From a virus, in the IMG/VR virus record IMGVR_UViG_3300047274_000137, positions 1 through 32,434 of that record: a DNA stretch of 32,434 nt; one strand, 5' to 3'. Numbering within the stretch: position 1 is the first letter of the stretch; each line of letters starts with the position of its first letter. The notes beneath the pieces are model-generated. The model made no database searches, had not been told where the DNA came from, and worked only from the letters and a program-made list of their open reading frames with translations. The translations under genes and the position numbers were made by a program. This document shows positions 28,674 to 32,434 of the stretch, in pieces.

Positions 28674-29552
28674 ATGGACTTTTGGGATATTGAAAAAACT
28701 AGCGTGGCCAAGTTGTTGGGTGTGTTTGAGTCTGGCTCGGCGGAGTGGCACGCGGCTCGTGGCGGTCATGTGGTGACTGGTTCAACTATTGGCGCGGTGA
28801 TGGGCTGTAATCCTTGGGAGTCGGCTGTTACGCGCTTCTATAAGGCTGCAGGGCGTGTGTCTGACCATGTTGAACCGAATGTGTCTATGCGTATTGGGTC
28901 GTTGATTGAACAGCCGCTACTGGATTTGTTCCAGGAGCAGCATCCTGAACTTACCGTGTATAAAACAGGCACTTGGGTTAGCAAAGCGAACCCGGCGTTT
29001 CTGGCTAATCCTGACGCGATCTTTGTTGACGGTGACGGTGTGCCGGGCATTATTGAGGTGAAGTTTGCGCGGTCGTATTGGTCTGACGGTGTACCGCTTC
29101 ACTATCAACTTCAGTTGAACTGGTATTTGGGGTTGTTGGGGTTCACTAAGGGCCGGTTTGTGGCTTTGGCTGGTTCGACGTGGACTGACTTGCCGTACGA
29201 GTTTGACCAGTTTTTGTTTGATACGCAGGTGGCTGCTGCGGAAGACTTTTTGGAGCGGTTGGCTGAGGATCGTGCGCCTGACTGGGATGGGGCAGCAAAC
29301 ACGCTGGAAACCGTACGCAAGTTGAATCCTGACATTGACGGTAGCGAGGTTGAGCTTGGCCCGTTAGCGGCCGAATACTTGGATTTGTGCCGTCAACAGT
29401 CTGAGATTGAATACGACTTGAACACGACAAAGGCGGAAATGCTTGCGTGGATGGGGTCGGCTAAGTATGGTTTGTATTCGGGGCAGCGTATTGTTGCCCG
29501 TCAAAGCAGGTCTGGCGGTACGCCTTACCTGGTGAATGTAAAGGAAAAGTAA
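28674..29552 (+). CDS. YqaJ-like viral recombinase / exonuclease
   Basis: From ATG 28674 (AAAGGA upstream) the product is 292 residues. The opening 'SAEWHAARGGHVVTGSTIGAVMGCNPW' is characteristic of the YqaJ/lambda-exonuclease group, with a later GIIEVKFARS carrying the E-x-K of the PD-(D/E)XK nuclease. 'HYQLQLNWYLGLLGF' follows, again typical. It chews 5' ends so that the partner annealing protein at 29695 can recombine strands. The last part is helical. The next gene starts on its stop (TAATG). Confidence 0.88.
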   Translation: MDFWDIEKTSVAKLLGVFESGSAEWHAARGGHVVTGSTIGAVMGCNPWESAVTRFYKAAGRVSDHVEPNVSMRIGSLIEQPLLDLFQEQHPELTVYKTGTWVSKANPAFLANPDAIFVDGDGVPGIIEVKFARSYWSDGVPLHYQLQLNWYLGLLGFTKGRFVALAGSTWTDLPYEFDQFLFDTQVAAAEDFLERLAEDRAPDWDGAANTLETVRKLNPDIDGSEVELGPLAAEYLDLCRQQSEIEYDLNTTKAEMLAWMGSAKYGLYSGQRIVARQSRSGGTPYLVNVKEK

Positions 29553-29695
29553 TGGCTGATAAAGCACCGAACATTTATGAAGTGGTGACGCGTCATAATG
29601 AAGCAATCTTGTCGCTGATGGAGGCGGTCAAGGCGTTGACGGGGATTCTTGAGGAACTGGTTGACGATGTGGCGAAGTTGAAAGGTGAAAAGTAA
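29552..29695 (+). CDS. Small helical protein between exonuclease and annealase
   Basis: The product has 47 residues, ATG 29552 to TAA 29693-29695. It is a coiled-coil-like helix: VVTRHNEAILSLMEAVKALTG and LEELVDDVAKLKGEK. It shares overlaps with both neighbours (TAATG at each side), so it is part of the recombination operon and may be an accessory factor. No family is recognised. Confidence 0.65.
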   Translation: MADKAPNIYEVVTRHNEAILSLMEAVKALTGILEELVDDVAKLKGEK

Positions 29696-30207
29696 TGGCT
29701 AACTTTAATCTCGCGGATTACGAAACCGTAGAGCAGCGTCACGCACGCGCTATCGAAGCTCACCCCGATCTACGCTGCGTTATCGTAAACCACACGACAC
29801 CGGCAGACCGCGCTAACGGCGTTTGGGTTGTTGAAGCACGTGTTTATTTGAGCGATGCTGATCAGGCCGCTGACCTACCGAAAGCCGTTGACTGGGCTTT
29901 TGAGGTTGACGGTCAGGGTATGGCTAACAAAACTTCGGCTCTTGAGAACGCGGCTACGTCGGCTTTGGGTCGTGCGCTTCGTTGGGCTTTTGCTGGGTCT
30001 AAGGGTGCTAGCCGGGAAGAAATGGAAAAAGTTCAGCGCAACGTAACCCCTGTAAAGGTACGTGACTGGAACAGGGAACTTTCTGACCTGCTGTTTAATA
30101 AAGACGCTGACGGTATCCGTAAACTGTATGTGGCAGCCGTATCAGGCAAAGCTGATCCTGCCATGATTGAAAAGATTAAAGATGCCGGAATTAAAATCAC
30201 CAACTGA
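29695..30207 (+). CDS. Single-strand annealing recombinase-like protein (putative)
   Basis: The product has 170 residues. The block 'WAFEVDGQGMANKTSALENAATSALGRALRWAFAGS' matches the T-S-(A/F)-x-E-N-A-x-T-S-A-x-G-R-A-L signature seen in phage Erf-like and related single-strand annealing proteins. Placed two genes after a YqaJ-type exonuclease, it would pair complementary strands, forming a two-component recombination system with it. The C terminus (WNRELSDLLFNKDADGIRKLY) is helical. Which annealase class it belongs to is not clear from sequence alone. Confidence 0.72.
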   Translation: MANFNLADYETVEQRHARAIEAHPDLRCVIVNHTTPADRANGVWVVEARVYLSDADQAADLPKAVDWAFEVDGQGMANKTSALENAATSALGRALRWAFAGSKGASREEMEKVQRNVTPVKVRDWNRELSDLLFNKDADGIRKLYVAAVSGKADPAMIEKIKDAGIKITN

Positions 30208-30367
30208 ACGCGTTTTGTGGGCGGCCATCCAGGAGCAGTCTGAACTTATTTTGGAGTTGTGTGCTTGGGATGAAGATAAGTGGATGGTTAGCCGGGCTAT
30301 TGACTGGCGTGATGGTTTGATTAGGAAGCTTAATGGATGTGCTGACACCGGCGCAAGTGGTCGCTGA
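30182..30367 (+). CDS. Hypothetical helical protein
   Basis: The product has 61 residues from ATG 30182. It is helical and has several tryptophans (VLWAAIQEQSELILELCAWDEDKWMVSRAIDWRDGLI). It overlaps the annealase-like gene by 26 bases and the next gene by 35, which suggests compact coupled translation. A longer reading from 30167 has a poorer start. Function unknown. Confidence 0.5.
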   Translation: MPELKSPTERVLWAAIQEQSELILELCAWDEDKWMVSRAIDWRDGLIRKLNGCADTGASGR

Positions 30368-30671
30368 ACAGAATAGGTTGATGGCGGAGGCCCAGAAGGG
30401 TATTCAGGCTTTGTATAAGGCTGAGATTGCGGTGGCCGAAGCTGACTTGGCGTATGAACGTGAACTGGCTTTGTCGTTTGTGAATAGTGATGGGTCTGTG
30501 GCTGATCGTCAGGCGGTTGCTAAGTTGCAAGCTGGTGAGAAGAAGTTGGCTTTGGATTTTGCTAAGGCTGAGTTGAATCGTGTGAAGGCTAAACTGCGTG
30601 CTAATGATTCGGCGCAGGTTGCTGTTTCGGTTATTGCCCGTCAGGTTGAGAATGAGTTCCGTCGTGGATAA
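30333..30671 (+). CDS. Helical protein of the recombination region (unknown)
   Basis: The product has 112 residues, highly helical and rich in Ala, Glu, Lys and Arg: 'AEAQKGIQALYKAEIAVAEADLAYERELALSF', GSVADRQAVAKLQAG, 'ALDFAKAELNRVKAKLR'. Proteins with a VAEAD-x-AY opening and a VADR block are frequent near recombination genes of actinophages but have no assigned job. It may be a coiled-coil partner of the exonuclease or annealase. The ATG is in the 3' end of the preceding gene. Confidence 0.65.
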   Translation: MDVLTPAQVVAEQNRLMAEAQKGIQALYKAEIAVAEADLAYERELALSFVNSDGSVADRQAVAKLQAGEKKLALDFAKAELNRVKAKLRANDSAQVAVSVIARQVENEFRRG

Positions 30672-31002
30672 GAAAAGTTTGAAGAAGTTGTTTGCGCGTG
30701 ATGCTGGTTGCTGGCATTGTGGGGTCAATGATGAAACGCTTGTGCCGCACCATCGCTTGAATCGGGGTATGGGCGGTAGCCCTAGTCGTGACACGTTGGC
30801 TAACGTTATTTTGATTTGTAGCCGCTATAACGGTCAGGTTGAGGATTCTAGTTTTTGGGCTGATCGTGCTAGGTCGCATGGCCACAAGCTACGTATGGGC
30901 CAAGACCCGGCTAGCGTGCCGGTGTTTCATGTGCCTGAACAAACCTGGTATTTGTTAGACGATGCAGGGAATAAGCGACACGCTGAAACAGAATTGACTT
31001 GA
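30652..31002 (+). CDS. HNH endonuclease-like protein
   Basis: From ATG 30652 the product is 116 residues. A basic start (DKKSLKKLFARDAG) leads into CWHCG, then VPHHRLNRGMGG, then 'TLANVILICSRYNGQVED', in which HH, Asn and the late Asn fit an HNH nuclease. The C-terminal part (VPVFHVPEQTWYLLDDAG) is a small beta unit. Unlike the two HNH genes near terminase it is in the recombination region. It overlaps the preceding gene by 20 bases, and the -35 of the methyltransferase promoter is in its last codons. Confidence 0.78.
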   Translation: MSSVVDKKSLKKLFARDAGCWHCGVNDETLVPHHRLNRGMGGSPSRDTLANVILICSRYNGQVEDSSFWADRARSHGHKLRMGQDPASVPVFHVPEQTWYLLDDAGNKRHAETELT

Positions 31003-31042
31003 ACTAGTCGTTTCTGGTTTACTGGTTGCGGAAAGGGAAAAA
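30994..31042 (+). promoter_or_regulatory. Promoter and ribosome site of the methyltransferase
   Basis: -35 TTGACT (30994-30999) and -10 TTTACT (31018-31023) are 18 bases apart, with TGG before the -10. AAAGGG (31032-31037) lies before ATG 31043. The same AAAGGGAA ribosome site follows each of the four TTGAC promoters in this genome. Confidence 0.65.
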
Positions 31043-31624
31043 ATGACGCGTCTAAAAATAGGGTCGCTGTTTAGCGGCTATGGTGGCCTTGATCGGGCTG
31101 CCGAAAATGTGTTTGATGCCGATACTGTTTGGCATTGTGAATGGGATGATGCGCCGAGCAAGATTTTGGCGGCACGTTATCCGGGCGTACCAAATTACCG
31201 TGATGTTTCTAAAGTGGATTTCACGGCGTTAGAGCAAGTAGATATTTTGACTGGCGGTTTTCCTTGCCAGGATTTGAGTTTGGCTGGCAAAAGGGCTGGC
31301 TTGAAAGAGGGTACTAGAAGTGGACTTTGGAGCGAATTCGCGAGAGCAATTGACGAGCTACAACCCCGATTCGTTATTGCCGAGAACGTTAGAGGACTCC
31401 TCAGCGCAACAGCCCATAGCGATTTGGAATTCTGCCCGTGGTGTATGGGAGAAACTCATTCCGAACCTGCTTTGCGCGCACTTGGGGCTGTTCTCGGAAG
31501 TTTGGCCGACCTCGGGTATGATGCGCGATGGGTTGGTGTTCGGGCTGCCGATGCTGGCGCACCGCATAACCGGTTTAGGGTTTTCATCCTCGGTATCAGA
31601 CGAGAACCTGTTGAGGAGTCCTAA
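31043..31624 (+). CDS. Cytosine-5 DNA methyltransferase, catalytic N-terminal part (motifs I-VIII)
   Basis: The product has 193 residues. Motif I is SLFSGYGGLD (8-17), which binds S-adenosylmethionine; motif IV is GGFPCQDLS with the catalytic Cys75; motif VI is ENV (114-116); motif VIII is NRFRVFILG (176-184). The frame then stops at TAA 31622-31624. A complete m5C enzyme of this type continues with a target-recognition domain and motifs IX and X, and these are encoded by another frame that starts inside this gene (31320). So this is one half of a split enzyme, or the first part of a frameshifted one. It would methylate cytosine, probably to protect phage DNA against host restriction. Confidence 0.88.
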   Translation: MTRLKIGSLFSGYGGLDRAAENVFDADTVWHCEWDDAPSKILAARYPGVPNYRDVSKVDFTALEQVDILTGGFPCQDLSLAGKRAGLKEGTRSGLWSEFARAIDELQPRFVIAENVRGLLSATAHSDLEFCPWCMGETHSEPALRALGAVLGSLADLGYDARWVGVRAADAGAPHNRFRVFILGIRREPVEES

Positions 31625-32434
31625 AGCTTCTGAGGGTCAGGGCGGTGCGCTAGGTGAAGCTGAAGCGTTGAAGCGTGGTAATACTGTTGCTGTGCGTGAT
31701 CCAATTATGGATTTGGTTGCCGGGCAAGGCCTTAAGGTTTCGCGTGTTAGCGACAATTTGCTGCCTACGCCTGTTGTGAACGATATGGGTGCAGGTAAAA
31801 CCGTTGACGGTTGGGATGAATGGACTGCCAAAACTAAGGCTAAGCATCAAAACGGGAATGGTCATGGCCCTAGCCTAAATATTGAAATGCTACGGCTACA
31901 AGATCAGGCTGATATTCAACTGCTTATGACTCCTATGGCACAAGAAGGAATAAAAGCACCAGCCCAACAAACTAGCGAAGTCAAAGGTAAAACTGGTCAG
32001 GTATGGCTCTCTAACCAGGCTAAGGATATGGAACTGGCTTGGGGTAAGTTTGAGCCGGCTATACGCCGTTGGGAGGCTGTTCTCGGCCGCCCTGCCCCAG
32101 CCCCTACTAAACCTGATGGCAAGGATGGCGCACACCGTCTAAGCTCGGCGTTTACTGAATGGATGATGGGGCTGCCTGAGGGTTGGATTACTGGTGTCGG
32201 GTTGACTCGTAATGAAGAGTTAAAGGCTTGTGGTAATGGTGTTGTGCCTCAACAGGCTGAGTTGGCTTTGCGTATGCTGCTAGATGGCATAGATCTAGAA
32301 CCAACTAGGGGGGGGCAAGTGATGTTGCCAACGCCAACGGTTAGTGACACATTCACTAGCAATCTAAAATCTTCTCAGCAAAAAGAAGGTTCGATGCACT
32401 CGGTCACGCTGCCGCAAGCAGTTGAGCGACTAAT
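31320..32434 (+). CDS. Methyltransferase target-recognition/motif IX-X subunit, nested start, runs through the contig end
   Basis: The frame is open from 31305, and a GTG at 31320 follows AGAGGG (31306-31311). It overlaps the catalytic gene for 305 bases in the +1 frame and then goes on alone to the edge, continuing at 3-182 (389 residues in all). The first part has NSREQLTSYNPDSLLPRTLE and WPTSGMMRDGLVFGLPML, conserved in the phage 'SREW...PSSGMTR' group; then an LPTP motif at about 31758 with NDMGAGKT; then WEAVLGRPAPAPTKP, EWMMGLPEGW (motif IX) and GNGVVPQQ (motif X). The catalytic gene lacks IX and X, so the two products probably act together. The G8 tract (32308-32315) is inside this gene. 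Confidence 0.8.
   Translation, partial: MDFGANSREQLTSYNPDSLLPRTLEDSSAQQPIAIWNSARGVWEKLIPNLLCAHLGLFSEVWPTSGMMRDGLVFGLPMLAHRITGLGFSSSVSDENLLRSPKASEGQGGALGEAEALKRGNTVAVRDPIMDLVAGQGLKVSRVSDNLLPTPVVNDMGAGKTVDGWDEWTAKTKAKHQNGNGHGPSLNIEMLRLQDQADIQLLMTPMAQEGIKAPAQQTSEVKGKTGQVWLSNQAKDMELAWGKFEPAIRRWEAVLGRPAPAPTKPDGKDGAHRLSSAFTEWMMGLPEGWITGVGLTRNEELKACGNGVVPQQAELALRMLLDGIDLEPTRGGQVMLPTPTVSDTFTSNLKSSQQKEGSMHSVTLPQAVERL
32308..32434. repeat. Direct terminal repeat, right copy (assembly closure)
   Basis: Identical to bases 1-127. The junction falls in the methyltransferase subunit gene and the frame is kept across it, so the ends join. The G8 tract at 32308-32315 is the first part of the repeat, and homopolymer length differences among reads may be why the assembler opened the circle here. 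Confidence 0.95.

Noticed and set aside
1-32434. tRNA genes, CRISPR arrays, insertion sequences, integrase and attachment sites
   Set aside because: I looked for cloverleaf-type ends, regularly spaced repeats, transposase motifs and tyrosine or serine integrase motifs and saw none.

Overview
The window looks like the complete genome of a tailed double-stranded DNA phage (long non-contractile tail, siphovirus layout) that infects an actinobacterium. The phage identity comes from an ordered HK97-type head module (terminase, portal, protease, capsid), a tail module with a frameshifted chaperone and a tape measure, and a lysis module. The actinobacterial host is inferred from a WhiB-family regulator, HNH and metallophosphoesterase genes of actinophage type, several apparently leaderless promoters, and many GTG/TTG starts. 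Base composition is near half GC by eye, which would suit a low-GC, for example aquatic, actinobacterium; that is a guess. I see no integrase, excisionase or repressor, and no DNA polymerase, helicase or primase, so a lytic life style using the host replisome is most likely. The first 127 bases are repeated exactly as the last 127, so the real molecule is circular or circularly permuted, about 32,307 bp, and one gene runs across the ends.

Layout. 1-182: end of the gene that wraps round from the right edge. 197-930: hairpin-rich leader and an O-like replication initiator with three iteron-like repeats inside its coding sequence. 917-7655: early region of short, overlapping genes: zinc-binding proteins, an SSB-like protein, a RusA resolvase, a small membrane protein, a winged-helix protein, a metallophosphoesterase, a family of tiny helical proteins and an HNH nuclease. 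7795-15540: second HNH nuclease, small and large terminase, portal, a putative structural protein, a prohead protease with a large N-terminal extension, and the capsid gene with its own promoter and leader. 15630-18173: a monocistronic 44-residue gene, then two glycosyltransferases and a TagD-like cytidylyltransferase inserted between capsid and connector genes. 18178-27303: connector, tail terminator, major tail protein, chaperones with a -1 frameshift, a reverse-strand accessory gene, tape measure, distal tail protein and four tail-tip proteins, three of them tandem paralogues. 27350-28329: holin-like protein, M23 endolysin and a second membrane protein. 28326-28616 (minus): WhiB. 28674-31002: YqaJ-type exonuclease, annealing-type protein, small genes and a third HNH nuclease. 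31043 to the end, continuing at 1-182: a cytosine-5 methyltransferase split over two overlapping reading frames.

How it works together. The initiator, SSB, RusA, exonuclease and annealing protein would steer replication and recombination on host machinery. HNH nuclease, terminase and portal package DNA. The sugar-transfer cassette probably modifies the virion or host wall. The split methyltransferase probably protects phage DNA. Two promoter styles are visible: TTGAC-type -35 promoters whose genes have an AAAGGGAA ribosome site (four units), and TANNNT -10 boxes six or seven bases before an ATG (five units).

The most unusual features are the dual-coded methyltransferase, its G8 tract at the contig junction, the capsid leader, the capsid-adjacent sugar/nucleotidyl cassette, and the reverse-strand gene inside the tail operon.
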